64,000 bases of DNA from the NCBI GenBank assembly GCA_030998225.1, contig JAPYXD010000701.1, positions 14,430,501 through 14,494,500 of the forward strand. Reading direction: 5' to 3'. Origin of the DNA: Diplolepis rosae. Taxonomy: Eukaryota > Arthropoda > Insecta > Hymenoptera > Diplolepididae. Below, in pieces: positions 21,261 through 32,342 of this stretch (within the stretch, counting starts at the first letter, position 1; the number at the start of each line of letters is the position of its first letter). The notes below the pieces were generated by a model. That model made no database searches and had not been told where the DNA came from. It saw only the letters and a program-made list of their open reading frames with translations. A program made the translations under genes and the position numbers.

Positions 21261-21392
21261 CCAAGATATGGTGATCTTTTAGTAAGAAATGACAAAATTA
21301 TTGGAATTTTCTTCGGCATGAAACATATAAAAAGCGGTTCAAACGTGTCGCATAAGTATATGTTTTCAAATGCTTGGAATCGGATTCTTTAA
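21261..21392 (+). CDS. serine-protease homologue 1, exon 5 (C-terminus)
   Basis: Acceptor TCTATGTTTCAG; stop TAA at 21390-21392. The exon begins PRYGDLLVRNDKIIGIFFG, aligning with GDSGGPLV...NGKLVGIVSWG of active S1 enzymes. Asp-Leu-Leu replaces Asp-Ser-Gly, so the nucleophile is missing. It ends with NAWNRIL, a weak match to the terminal helix. The second homologue has the equivalent exon at 62037 with the same PxYGD start. Confidence 0.75.
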   Translation, partial: PRYGDLLVRNDKIIGIFFGMKHIKSGSNVSHKYMFSNAWNRIL

Positions 21393-21414
21393 TCAGCATT
21401 GTATTATGAAATAC

Positions 21415-22020
21415 TTAACAAAATAGTTTAAACAAATGTTTAAACCAAGGGACGATGAAAGAGCAATATGATATGAGAAGGTATTGGTTTCATGTAAAAA
21501 AAAAACATTTTGAATTTTCATCGAATCTCGACGTTTTGAGAACCCTTTAGTGAGAAAATATGGTTTATACGACGGCCTGTCTGTCTGTCGTCGTCTGTAA
21601 GCACAATAAATCTCAAAAGAATTATTAGATTGAATTTTCAAATGAGTTGTTTCTTTTGTTTATTAATTGAAAATATTTTTATAAGGATCAAAAATTAAAT
21701 TTTCCCGCCAAAATATACGAGATTTAGAAAAAATGTTAAAAAAATTGTTTAATCATTATTTATGATGAGAATATATTTCTAAAGGCCAATAGAGTTTTGA
21801 ATGAATGGGATTTTCTCCTTCATTTGAAATCGAAAGGAAATTTAGTAATTTGTATGTAAAGGGCATAGAAAGCCGAGCGCGAAGCATGCAATGCATTTTG
21901 ATCTTCTTATGAGTGCTTGCTTTCCTTGAAAGGCTAACGTTTTTTCCATATTTTCTATCGTTTCTCACGCTGCCCTGAACATTATTCTGTTTAAAATATT
22001 TATATTTGTTTAGAAATTGC
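21415..22020 (-). repeat. diverged copy of the 29-41 kb repeat family
   Basis: It contains GGTATTGGTTTCATGT, TCTCGACGTTTTGAGAACC and CTGTCTGTCTGTCG, equivalent to the inner end of the family at 32690-32840 and 38660-38810. Near 21870 GCCGAGCGCGAAGCATG recalls the family's outer GC-rich hairpins. It begins right after the stop codon of protease homologue 1. Confidence 0.65.
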
Positions 22021-22037
22021 ATTGTCTTGCTCGGAAT

Positions 22038-22250
22038 CTAGCATTTTACGCGACAAAGTAACACCCTGCTTTCAGTGACATAATCGCACGTTTTTATCGT
22101 CAAAACAAGGTAGCCATCGAGGACCACATTACTACTTTGATTACCAGAGAGCGGGTGAGCGTAGTCTGAAGTTGCGCACCAAGCGTAGGTTTGGCTCCCT
22201 CGTTGCGGAGAACCGCCGCATTGATGCATGTTATGGGAGAACGCGCGTGA
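22038..22250. other. unassigned GC-richer patch
   Basis: A minus-strand frame of 63 codons starts MHQCGGSPQRGSQTYAW. I recognise no domain, and nothing nearby suggests exon boundaries. Confidence 0.25.
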
Positions 22251-22259
22251 GCTTTTAAA

Positions 22260-22788
22260 TGTCAGTGTCCGCCATTTTTTATCAAAAATTGGGCATTTAT
22301 TGTGAAAGAACGGAACCTAATGTTTTATTCGAAGAATTAATCAACGCATTGTTCGCCTTGCGTTCGGTACGAATCTTGATCTAATAATACTTCCAATTCC
22401 GCGTTTTCGTACGCTTTCGGCCTTCCGCTACGTTCTTTTTCTTCGATGTCAAATCCACCGTTCTTAAACTTTTGAAACGACAACTTCTCTCACTTAAAGC
22501 AGCCTCACTATATCTTTCTACAAGCAATCGATGCGATTCAGCTGCAGATTCTTTCAAATTGAAGAAGTAAATCAAAAGTTCCCACAAATGAAGCTTATTC
22601 GGCTCAAAACTCGACATTTTTGCACACAAAATAATATATTATACTAATAAAAATTCACTAATATTTCATGGTTATGTTGTTGACAGATGTCCAACCTTAT
22701 GACAGTGACGTTTTTCATCTTAAAATTTCAACCAAAATTTACTGGTGACGCCAACTTTTGTCAAACGGCGGAAATTTATTTGTACACC
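22260..22788 (-). mobile_element. mariner relic, N-terminal part
   Basis: The right end TTATTTGTACACCT is the mirror of the left end at 3078. The minus strand encodes MSSFEPNKLHLWELLIYFFN, then AAESHRLLVERYSEAALSER, the mariner DNA-binding region, followed by frame decay. The left terminus is damaged. Most of the transposase is deleted. Confidence 0.85.
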
Positions 22789-22799
22789 TGATAAATTAA

Positions 22800-23000
22800 C
22801 ACATCACTCAATAAGTTTTCGGTCTAACTAAGAAAAACATTCGGCAATAACTTCCTCTTTGGAGCCAAATCTCTTTCCCTGGAGCATTTTTTTCAGGTCA
22901 GTAAAGAGCCAGTAGCCGCTGGGGGACAGATCTGGAGAATATGCTACGTAAGAAAGCAATTCGAAGCTTAATTCATTCAATCAGGCCATGTCCGCGTAAC
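22800..23000 (-). mobile_element. mariner relic, C-terminal fragment
   Basis: Minus-strand frames with breaks show a mariner end: YSPDL-like and GYWLF-like remnants around 22905-22950, then KNAPGKEIWLQRGS-type sequence (frame-shifted KMLQGKRFGS). It belongs to another mariner subfamily than its neighbour. Confidence 0.55.
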
Positions 23001-23130
23001 GCTTTAGTGGTGGGCCAACATAGATTTCGTCAGAGCCATCTGGCGTAAGCTCAAAACCCTAAAAGAAGATAATAGATGACTGTTCAGATCATATTCAGAT
23101 CATGTTCAGATAATTCAGGAAATAATGAAA

Positions 23131-23490
23131 TCGGAATAAACTTTGAGGTTAAATAAAATTATGTAAGTAATTATTATCGAGTAATTATTCGAATCGTATT
23201 GATAATCTTGCTTTTTGTGATTGCAGTTTCCTAATGAGTGCATCCTCACATACATGGAGTTTTAATTGTGTATCGCAGAGTACTGTCAGGCTAAACACAA
23301 ATAGAGATGATCATCCAAGCGTCCCAAAATGACAAATATATACATTGAAATAATAATACTCCATGTATGTAAGGATGCACTTATCAGAAAACTGCAATCA
23401 CAAAAAGCAACTTTATCAATGCGATTCGAATACTTACTTAATAATAATTACTTAAATAGTTTTATTAAACCTCCAAGTTTATTCCTATCC
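23131..23490. repeat. palindromic (fold-back) element, full length
   Basis: Arms of about 150 bp: GGAATAAACTTTGAGGTTAA ... TGTGATTGCAGTTTCC ... CATACATGGAG, mirrored to about 23490. The loop is about 23275-23345. The copy at 49527-49687 has lost the centre. Confidence 0.85.
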
Positions 23491-23595
23491 ATTAGTGATT
23501 AGTGATGCCACCCTGGTGCGGTGGTCAGTGGGGTGAGGTTTAAGAAATTATACTTCGGCGCCATCTGGCGTAAGCTCAAAACAGGATCAAAGTAT

Positions 23596-24208
23596 TACGG
23601 AAGCTTGTAGCCGCCAACCTGCCACAGTGTCGCTAGTTGTTGGTCTATTCCAGTCTAAGCGGCTTGTATTCGCCACTACCGACAGTGTCGCAAGTTTCTT
23701 CGGCTCTTCCGGTTTGCTTATGCAACCTACGTGGCACATGTTTTGTAGTGAAATGAAGCCAGGTAATTCAATTTTTCCATATATAATATTCTTAAGTTAA
23801 AGATTATTGTCAAAGAAAAGATTAATTAATTTTACGACAATTACTGATATATAAGATAAGTAATACAAAAATACTTGAATATAAAAAGCAAGAATAATAC
23901 CACTTAACCTCTTTTTGAAAAATATGTTTTGGTATAACTAAGTAACTTTTAAATTAAAATGTTAAGAATTTTATAATACCTATCAAAGAAATTGTTTGAA
24001 ATAATAATCTTACTTCACTTCACTACAAAACATATGCCATGTAGGTTGCATAAGCAAATCGGATCGGCCCTTCCGGCTTGCGACTCGCAAACCGGAAGAG
24101 CCGAAGAAACTTGCGACACTGTCGGTAGTGGCGAATACAAGCCGCTTAGACTGGAATAGACCAACAACTAGCGACACTGTGGCAGGTTGGCGGCTACAAG
24201 CTTCCGTA
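23596..24208. mobile_element. MITE with ~165-bp inverted repeats
   Basis: The ends are TACGGAAGCTTGTAGCCGCC and its mirror. AAGTAT flanks both sides (23590-23595, 24209-24214). The second copy of the host repeat at 49822 shows the empty site with one AAGTAT. The short duplication leaves the superfamily open. Confidence 0.9.
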
Positions 24209-24605
24209 AAGTATAGTGGCCGCTATCGCCTATGCTCGCGAACACGGCTTGCATTCAATTTGACCATCGTTTTCATGGACTTGTGGCACAATGCATTGCG
24301 TACGTGGAACAGCACTTTCTTTGAAGTAGACTCCCTTCTTGGAGTTTGTAGGCACATTATGACATTGCTGCAGCATATGAAATTAATATGACTAGAATTG
24401 CTTTTCACTTTAAACTATCGCCGAACTCGCGAATGTATGTTACATTATGGCGTTGATTTCACTGGACTGAGCTGGACTGCCGCATGTCGTACCTTTTTCT
24501 TTTTACAGGATTTTGAAAGATCAATTATGACGAGCTACTTGCTATGACAAGCTACATGCTCTGACGAGGTACATGCTATTACAAGGTACATGCAGTGATG
24601 CTTAT

Positions 24606-25465
24606 ACACAGAGTGACAAATAAGTTCCGAACTCGAACCATATTTGAGTAACTACAAGTAGTAGCGCCATCTATGTGTTCAGACCGGCGTTTGAAAGCTG
24701 TAACATTCCTCTTTCCGGTAATACCAGTTTTGCTTCAATTTATTGATAAATATCAAAGTTATAACCATTCTCCCAAAACAACTGTTTTGTCAATGATAAA
24801 ATACTAATATGGAAAAACAATCAATCATTCCAAAGAAATCGCTGCAGCCGCCAGAAATGATCAAAACTTCCTGATATCAATTTTTATGGGTGACGAAACA
24901 TGGTGCTTTCAGTACGACCCAAAAACCAAGCGTCAAAATGCGGAATGGAAGTCGAAAAATTTACGACAAGCCAAAAAAACACGGAAAGTTCCATCAAAAA
25001 TCAAAACAATGTTCATTATACATACATTTTTCGATAGCAAAGGAATTTGTTCCAATTGGCCAAACAATTACTGGCGCATATTCTCTGTTGCACGATAATG
25101 CACCGAGTCACACCTCACCTCACTCATTGTTCGGCAATTTTTGGCTCTAAATCAAGTCTGTGTGTTGAATCATCCACCCTATTCACCTGATTTGGCCCCA
25201 TGCGATTTTCCTCAATTCCCGAAATTGAAATTGAAAGGATGTTTTTTTAATAACATTTTGACCATCAAAACAGCTACAACACGAGCACTAAAGGCAATTC
25301 CACAAAATTACCTAGAACACGCATTTGAATCACTGTTGAATTGCTGTAACAAGTGTATTGAAACTAGAAGAGAATATTTCGATTTAAAAAATTGAAAAAT
25401 ATTCAGATATCTTGTTTCAATAATGTTTTCCACGGCCAGTCTCGAAATTTATTTGTCGCACTGTG
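24606..25465 (+). mobile_element. mariner relic, degenerate
   Basis: The ends CACAGAGTGACAAATAAGTT and AATTTATTTGTCGCACTGTG are inverted, with TA at 24604-24605 and 25466-25467. At 860 bp, much of the N-terminal coding half is deleted. Another end fragment of the same subfamily lies at about 47990-48138. Confidence 0.88.
24886..25395 (+). pseudogene. mariner transposase, catalytic half, frameshifted
   Basis: Three frames are needed. They show MGDETWCFQYDPKTKRQNAE (first catalytic Asp), then LLHDNAPSHTS (second Asp), then HPPYSPDLAPCDF (third Asp), and an end of FESLLNCCNKCIETRREYFD. All three catalytic Asp residues can still be read, but frameshifts near 25090 and 25140 and loss of the DNA-binding half make it dead. 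Confidence 0.88.
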
Positions 25466-25467
25466 TA

Positions 25468-26446
25468 TGTGTCATAAGTGCAGGTAGTAATGCGTTGGTA
25501 TGGTAGGGCTTCATTAACCTTCTCTTTTGGTTAGTCAATTTTTTATCTTATGTGGGTATTATAACGACACATGGTAATACTACCGTCGTCGTTTTATTGA
25601 TATGTAGATCTTGTTTTGATTTGCGTCGATAAAGTCGCGCACATGGTAATATTATCTTGATCCTTTTATTGGTTTCTTGACCTTCTTGTGACATTAAGTC
25701 GATAGAGTCGCGGGACGTGACACTGCCCCCCCCCCCCCCCCAATTCGAACGCAAGGAGTTAACGATCGGCGACTGAAAGCGACTGAAACTTCGATAGAAG
25801 AATAAATTTAACCCAAGGTGTTTACTTAATCAAGAACATATTCTTTTTACCTCTAAAAATAAAAAATGAGCATTTTTAGCCCTATTTCGAGGGACAAAAA
25901 TAGCGTATTTAGGGCCGGTGCGCAGCATTGTCAATGCGCATGTGCAGTGTTATGTACGTCCAGCGCAGCTGGGCAGTCCGGTACTTTTAAACCTGGCGGG
26001 CGATAATGTAGAGCACTTAAGTTGCTAGCTTCACACAGATATCAATTGTAATTCAATTGTACTATTTATTTATTTGAAACAACCTATATTGCATACAAAT
26101 TTCGTTGAAACATAATTATAGGAATTGACATTCTCAATTATTGTTACGAATGAGAACATTATAACAATGTGTTACATAAATGCATAATAGCAGAAGAGGA
26201 GACAATTTTGGAAATAGTACATGTTGTTGATATCCACAATTTACAATTTTTCTGCATCAAGTCAAAAAATTCTAATAGTCGACATACAACCTTTTTGCGC
26301 TTAGGTGACGATAAGAAAAGGCAAGATTTTAGATTAACAACCAAACTATGAATTAGTTACTAGTTGTGCTTAAAGGTTAACGTCAAATTATGTTATAATG
26401 ATCATAATGTCATTTGAAGTTAATATAACATTGTAATATTGAAGAC
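25468..26446. other. no gene seen; homopolymer tract
   Basis: A run of 16 C lies at 25726-25741. Upstream, two related segments of the form ACATGGTAATA...TTTTATTG repeat about 95 bp apart (25570, 25650). Otherwise AT-rich with no gene. Confidence 0.5.
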
Positions 26447-26448
26447 TA

Positions 26449-27616
26449 CACTACCGTCGGAAATTGTGCGCACGGTGCTTGTGAGCGGTATTAAAAATCA
26501 CTGCTGACTTTAAATCACGATACCTCAGTGAAAAAAGAGATAGGGCATTTTTAAAAATACAGTTGGAAAGCTTATGAAATTCCACGTCTAGTGATGCTCA
26601 ACAAATATTTTTTGACCTTCTGAGAATAATACAGCACGTGAGGAGTTAAAAAAAAAATTCAAGATTTTCTCAAATTCTCTACCTCAATTTCGACTTTTAG
26701 CATGGCCTGGGGAAAATTTTTCCAAAATCTGAAAATTATACGAGATAAAGTCTAAAATCTTATCTTTAATTTAAGCCAAGAAAACTTAAAAAATATTCAT
26801 GGGTACCCGAGATACGATTAAAAATGTTCAATCGTATCTGAGTTGAATTTTAATCGACGATCACGGTTCTCGGCCGGTTTGTTGCTCGCCTCCTTCGTTG
26901 AGGCAAGACCGAAATGGCCACGCACAAAGGTGGCGCGTAAGTGGAGCCCTCTTATATGTATTTTTGATTCTGTTCATTAGTAATGTTTATTTCTAATTAT
27001 TCTAAATTTAAAAAAAATATTTATGGTTATTTTTGATTATTAAAAATTATTTAAATCCAATATTATAATAATAATTATAAAGGAAACACGTTCTTGGATC
27101 AAAGAATATATAAGAGGGCTCCACTTAAGCGCCACCTTTGTGCGTGGCCATTTCGGTCCTGCCTCAACGAAGGAGGCGAGCAACAAACCGGCCGTGAACC
27201 GTGATCGTCGATTAAAGTTCAACTCAGATACGATTGGACATTTTTAATCGTATCTCTGGTACCCATGAATATTTTTCAAGTTTTCTTGGCTTAAATTAAA
27301 GATACGATTTTAGACTCTATGTCGTATAATTTTCAGATTTTGGAAAAATTTTCCCCAGGCCATGCTAAAAGTCGAAATTGAGGTAGAGAATTTGAGAAAA
27401 TCTTGAATTTTTTTTTTAACTCCTCACGTGCTGTATTATTTTCAGAAGGTCAAAAAATATTTGTTGAGCATCACTAGACGTGGAATTTCATAAGCTTTCC
27501 AACTGTATTTTTAAAAATGCCCTATCTCTTTTTTCACTGAGGTATCGTGATTCAAAGTCAGCAGTGATTTTTAATACCGCTCACAAGCACCGTGCGCACA
27601 ATTTCCGACGGTAGTG
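26449..27616. mobile_element. 1.17-kb near-perfect palindrome, TA-flanked
   Basis: The arms start CACTACCGTCGGAAATTGTG and are mirrored for more than 500 bp each with very few mismatches. The centre is at about 27030. TA flanks both ends. CACTACCG resembles the start of Tc1-type transposons (compare 45807). No coding capacity. Confidence 0.92.
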
Positions 27617-27794
27617 TATATTCTCAATTTGCAATTTTTGCATCAATTTAAAGAATTTATTTCCAAAAGTTGGGAATGGTAAAGTTGTGAAGATTCTTTT
27701 TTCTGAAAAAATGATTCGTGATTTACTAGAATTGCTTCATTTTTTAAAATTTGATATGAAACGATAAGGAAAAAAGTTTCGCAAAATTAATAGT

Positions 27795-28325
27795 ATATTA
27801 TGTGCCCAGGCGCATAATGAGGGATATTACGCGACGAGCGACAATGCTCGCAGGAGATCGAAGCCGAGACGCGATCAGTCCTGCGAGCATTTTAAGCGAG
27901 TCTCGTAATTACTCGAATTGTGTGCATTGGCGCATATTCTATTTTATGTGACTTCGGCGCATTTAGGAGTTTTTCTGCGTACACTCGAATCCAATCTGAA
28001 AAGGTCGAAATTGCAGTGATTATTGCCCATCTCACTTGACATTTCGCGAATACATCTGGCCATTTTGATTTTCTCGATCTTGTGTAGTAGCAGCGTATTG
28101 TAATAGACGCATGCACAGTTCAAATGTACAAGGCTTTGTCAGTACGGTGCCAACGGTGTACGAAGAAGAAGAAGAATAAGAAGGAGATTACGATCCGCTG
28201 TATCGTAATAGGCGCATGCGCAGTTGAATTTTTGCATTACATTCCTCTGTATCGTAATACACAACATTACGCTACCCTGAACTGTAGCGTAAAAACGAGT
28301 TTACGGGCTGGAGGCACATAAAGGT
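27795..28325 (-). repeat. dispersed repeat with a short conserved ORF, copy 2
   Basis: Inverse orientation copy of 19405-19915. It shares CGACAATGCTCGCAGGA, the motif near GAACTGTGCATGCG, and the GAAGAAGAAGAATAAGAAG tract. It is nested in the TTAA palindromic element. Confidence 0.75.
27944..28063 (-). CDS. 39-codon ORF of the dispersed repeat, copy 2
   Basis: The ORF runs from ATG at 28063 to TAA at 27944. It begins MARCIREMSSEMGNNH, contains FRLDSSVRRK and ends AEVT. It is uninterrupted, like the partner frame at 19605, despite about 15 nt of net length difference. Function unknown. Confidence 0.35.
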   Translation of the reverse strand: MARCIREMSSEMGNNHCNFDLFRLDSSVRRKTPKCAEVT

Positions 28326-28499
28326 TTGTTAAATACATTATTTTTCTGCATTCAAAATTTTTTTCATGGAAAATAATCTTCTCTCTTTCAAATTAATCCT
28401 TCAATAATAATATTGCTATTCTTGAAAGCAAAATTATCTATTTTTGCCTTAGGTCTAATTTAAGTGGACGAACAACCTTAAATTCACCAAATATCTCGT

Positions 28500-29440
28500 C
28501 AAAAAAATTCGCGTACACTGAGAGAAATCCTATTAGTTGTGCTGACTAAAAGGTCACAACTATATATTTTTAGTAAGCAGTACCAAAAATTTTGTAAATG
28601 CTACTAATTTTTTTGTAAAATTGATGAAATTCATTTATTTTGAAAAATGTAAATATTTTATTTCCATATGCAATATTTCGTGTTTAAACATGACTTGCAA
28701 TTCTTTGGTAATAGTAAACTTCAAGGAATAATTGTACAGACGAATTAGATTTTACATGCTTATCAACTGTTTTGAATCGTTTTGGAATCGTTACATACAT
28801 TGATTTCTTAAAATTTTGCTTTTGTTCTTCATCAAAATGAGAAGAATAAAATCATGGTAATTTTAAAGTATAATTGTAAACTGCTGTGCAGTTTTAGATG
28901 AAAAACCTCTCAACAATTATCATCCTTTGTTACATTTTGAAAAACAATATACATAAAAAAGTTTTTCTCCTAAACAATTCTAACCTAAGAAAGTCCCCAT
29001 CGACATTAACAAAAATAAAATAGATAGAATGATAAATTTAACATTTTCTTTCAATGTTGGAATTACTATTTTAATCATGTACGGATGAAAAAACTAATCA
29101 GTTTCTAATTAAGATATTGGAATAGTTTTTAATACAACTTTTCTCCGTTATGTCGAAAAAATATATATTTTTGTAATAACTAAACTGGATAAATAGTAGA
29201 AGCAAAATTAACGCAATAAGTAAGTTTTACGAAAACGTATTGGTAACATCTATTATAAGCTCCATACAATGTGGGAATGCATGAAAATAGTCGCAGCTAC
29301 AAAACGGACCGACTAATCGGATTTTGTAAGTTTTACTAAAAATTTTAATCATTGCTACTCAGTTAATATTGCTTTAAGAACTAAGATGCTTAGATGATAC
29401 AGAGTAAAAAACATACTTGTGACCCTTTTTTACAAAAAAA
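28500..29440. other. no gene seen; one MITE-like end
   Basis: CACTGAGAGAAATCCTATTA at about 28518 resembles the ends of the CACTGA MITEs elsewhere in the window. A matching right end was not confirmed. The rest is AT-rich. Confidence 0.35.
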
Positions 29441-29442
29441 AA

Positions 29443-32190
29443 ATCTGCCCGCTTAGCGGGCACATTCTCATAGCGCGCTTCGCTCGCAAGCTTGAGCGCG
29501 CCTAGGGCGCGCGATTTGATCGTCGCGCTTCGCGCTCCGTTCTTTCTGGACCTCGCGCTTCGCGCTCGGTCTTGTGCTCTCCGCATACGTTTAAGTTTAT
29601 TTCTTATAATTTAATACTGAAGCTCAAAGAAATTTAATGATATTAAAGATGATGTAAATTAGTCATTTTCTCAAATTCACTAAGTTTCTTTTTCAGTTTA
29701 AGTGAAACAGGAAATTCAATTTACTTAAGGCTCTATCGGCCTTAAGGAACACATTCTCATCATGACACTCGCGCTTCGCGCTCGATTTTCTGTATGCATT
29801 TTTGTTACTTTTTAATAAATTACATGATTATTGATAAATTTATTTTCTTCCAAATATCTCAAAAAGGAAAAACAATCGTAGACTTTATTTAAGGGAACGA
29901 TTTTGCAGAACAACGCTTATTTCGTATCTCACATATTTTGGTGAAAAAAATCGAATTTTTTCAATATTAAAAATCAAAAAATTAAAATATACATCCTGTC
30001 GAGAAATTTCTCGATAAGAATGTGTAGACCTTATTTAGCCAAGCAATTTTTCATCTCAAAGTTTTTTTCGTATCTCACTTATTTTGTCTAAAAAATGGAA
30101 TTTTTGAATTTTAATCGTATTTTTTGGAATTGAAACGAAAAATATATGTTTTATCAGAAACTGTGTAAGACAAAACTTGTAGATCTTTTTGAAACTAACA
30201 ACTTTGTATTCTTACGTTTTTTTCTTATTTTACATATTATTGTTAAAAAATTGAATTTTGGATTTTCAATAGTTTTTTTTTCTAATTAAAAAGAAAAATA
30301 TGAATCTTATGAAAAAAGTTTACAATTCAAATATGTAGGTCTTTATTTATTCAATAATATTGTATCATAACGTTTTTTCGTATCTCGTATAATTTAACTG
30401 GAAAATGGAATTTTGATATTGACTTTTTTCGAATTTGAATATGCTGTAACATTTCTAATTTTGATTTAATCAAAAAATGTTATCAGGATAATTATTAGAG
30501 ATTTATGAGCACTATCTAAAACCAGGATTGAAATTTTTGATTTTTTCAAAAAATTATTTTCAAAAACACAAAAGTAGTGCTCAACCCCTCAATTTTGATT
30601 GGATGTGGCTAGTTAACGAACTTGTCCTTACTTTTTCGGCTCCGATAAAGTGTACCAAAGCTCAATTCAATCTGATAATTCTATCGAGAGTTATGCCGCA
30701 CACGACCTACAGACAGACAGTCCCTTTTGTAAAAACCATTTTTTCTGACTCAGGGGGTCTCAAAACGTAAAGATTTGATGAAAATTTCGAAAGTCATTTT
30801 TCACATAAAACCAATACCTTCTCATCCATGATGAGAATGTAAAAAAAAATATGCATCTTATGAAAAAATGTTACAATTCAAATTTGTAGGTCTTTATGTA
30901 GAAAATAATATTGTATCATAACGTTTTTTCGTATCTCGTATAATTTAACTGGAAAATGGAATTTTGATATTGACTTTTTTCGAATTTGAATATGCTGTAA
31001 CATTTCTAATTTTGATTTAATCAAAAACTGTTATCAGGATAATTTTTAGAGATTTATGAGCACTATCTAAAACCAGGATTGAAATTTTTGATTTTTTCAA
31101 AAAATTATTTTCAAAAACACAAAAGTAGTGCTCAACCCCTCAATTTTGATTGGATGTGGCTAGTTAACGAACTTGTCCTTACTTTTTCGGCTCCGATAAA
31201 GTGTACCAAAGCTCAATTCAATCTGATAATTCTATCGAGAGTTATGCCGCACACGACCTACAGACAGACAGACACTTTCGTAAAAACCATTTTTTCTGAC
31301 TCAGGGGGTCTCAAAACGTAAAGATTTGATGAAAATTTCGAAAGTCATTTTTCACATAAAACCAATACCTTCTCATCCATGATGAGAATGTAAAAAAAAA
31401 ATATGCATCTTATGAAAAAATGTTACAATTCAAATTTGTAGGTCTTTATGTAGAAAATAATATTGTATCATAACGTTTTTTCGTATCTCGTATAATTTAA
31501 CTGGAAAATGGAATTTTGATATTGACTTTTTTCGAATTTGAATATGCTGTAACATTTCTAATTTTGATTTAATCAAAAAATGTTATCAGGATAATTATTA
31601 GAGATTTATGAGCACTATCTAAAACCAGGATTGAAATTTTTGATTTTTTCAAAAAATTATTTTCAAAAACACAAAAGTAGTGCTCAACCCCTCAATTTTG
31701 ATTGGATGTGGCTAGTTAACGAACTTGTCCTTACTTTTTCGGCTCCGATAAAGTGTACCAAAGCTCAATTCAATCTGATAATTCTATCGAGAGTTATGCC
31801 GCACACGACCTACAGACAGACAGTCCCTTTTGTAAAAACCATTTTTTCTGACTCAGAGGGTCTCAAAACGTAAAGATTTGATGAAATTTTCGAAAGTCAT
31901 TTTTCACATAAAACCAATACCTTCTCATCCATGATGAGAATGTAAAAAAAAAATATGCATCTTATGAAAAAATGTTACAATTCTAATTTGTAGGTCTTTA
32001 TGTAGAAAATAATATTGTATCATAACGTTTTTTCGTATCTCGTATAATTTAACTGGAAAATTTAATTTTCATATTGACTTTTTTCGAATTTGAATATGCT
32101 GAAACATTTCTAATTTTTATTTAATCAAAAGATGTTATGTTGTTAACGAACTTGTCCTTACTTTTTCGGCTCCGATAAAGTGTGCCAAAG
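29443..32190 (+). repeat. GC-hairpin-capped repeat family, copy A (left arm, with tandem array)
   Basis: Outer end AATCTGCCCGCTTAGCGGGC, followed by a cluster of GC-rich hairpins (GCGCGCCTAGGGCGCGC, TCGCGCTTCGCGCTC) to about 29585. Then comes AT-rich sequence made of loosely similar sub-blocks that each end near CGTATCTC. It is an inverted counterpart of 32685-34682. No transposase seen. Confidence 0.85.
30299..32190 (+). repeat. 551-bp tandem array, about 3.4 units
   Basis: Units begin near 30299, 30850, 31403 and 31954, and are nearly identical. The same 80-codon frame recurs at 30528, 31079 and 31631 (period 551-552). Each ends with the CTACAGACAGACAG tract and CTTCTCATCCATGATGAGAA. The fourth unit has an internal deletion joining about 32137 to the GTTAACGAACTTGTCC segment. 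Confidence 0.92.
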
Positions 32191-32342
32191 CAAGGTTGCT
32201 GCAGCCTTGACTGATACTGGAGTTTAGTCGTCTCCTACTCGTGGTTTCTTTGTATTTGTAACAAATAGAGGCAATCGTCTGAAAGTTTCTTGACTTGAAA
32301 AATAATAGCCTCAAGAAGATTTGATAATAAATGCAGTTTTAT

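Larger units (their letters stand above)
15957..21392 (+). other. gene model: secreted serine-protease homologue 1 (catalytically dead S1 fold)
   Basis: Five exons join in frame (15957-16014, 17158-17450, 19964-20071, 20499-20648, 21261-21392) into 246 codons, the normal size for a secreted chymotrypsin-family protein. Intron phases are 1, 0, 0, 0. After a 19-residue signal peptide the fold markers appear in order: LCTAGYIGNRIALTTAKCAC, EEELAVLCL, LQVVGWIK and YGDLLVRNDKIIGIFFG. The catalytic His is Lys, the Asp position is not conserved, and the Ser motif is lost. A regulatory, binding or decoy role outside the cell is inferred. Introns carry a hAT MITE, a LINE fragment and a palindromic MITE. 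Confidence 0.75.
22985..24245. repeat. composite repeat module, copy 1 (with nested elements)
   Basis: It shares with 49375-49860 the order: AATGCTTTAGTGGTGG, GCCATCTGGCGTAAGCTC, a palindrome, a second GCCATCTGGCGTAAGCTC, and TATAGTGGCCGCTATCGCC. Copy 1 contains an extra TIR element (23596-24208) and a complete palindrome centre, both missing in copy 2. Confidence 0.85.
27640..28490. repeat. second copy of the TTAA palindromic element, split by another repeat
   Basis: Left part 27640-27790 matches 33990-34150, and right part 28325-28485 matches 34150-34311, ending ...AACAACC|TTAA. The 27795-28325 repeat interrupts it. The outer left arm is lost. Confidence 0.7.

Noticed and set aside
29374..29586. 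70-codon Arg/Ala-rich minus-strand frame
   Set aside because: Generated by the GC-rich hairpin cluster at the end of a repeat.
30528..31873. Three 80-codon frames as tandem paralogous genes
   Set aside because: They are the same frame in a 551-bp tandem DNA repeat that also extends far outside the frame; non-tandem copies lie inside repeat elements. No splice, promoter or domain support.
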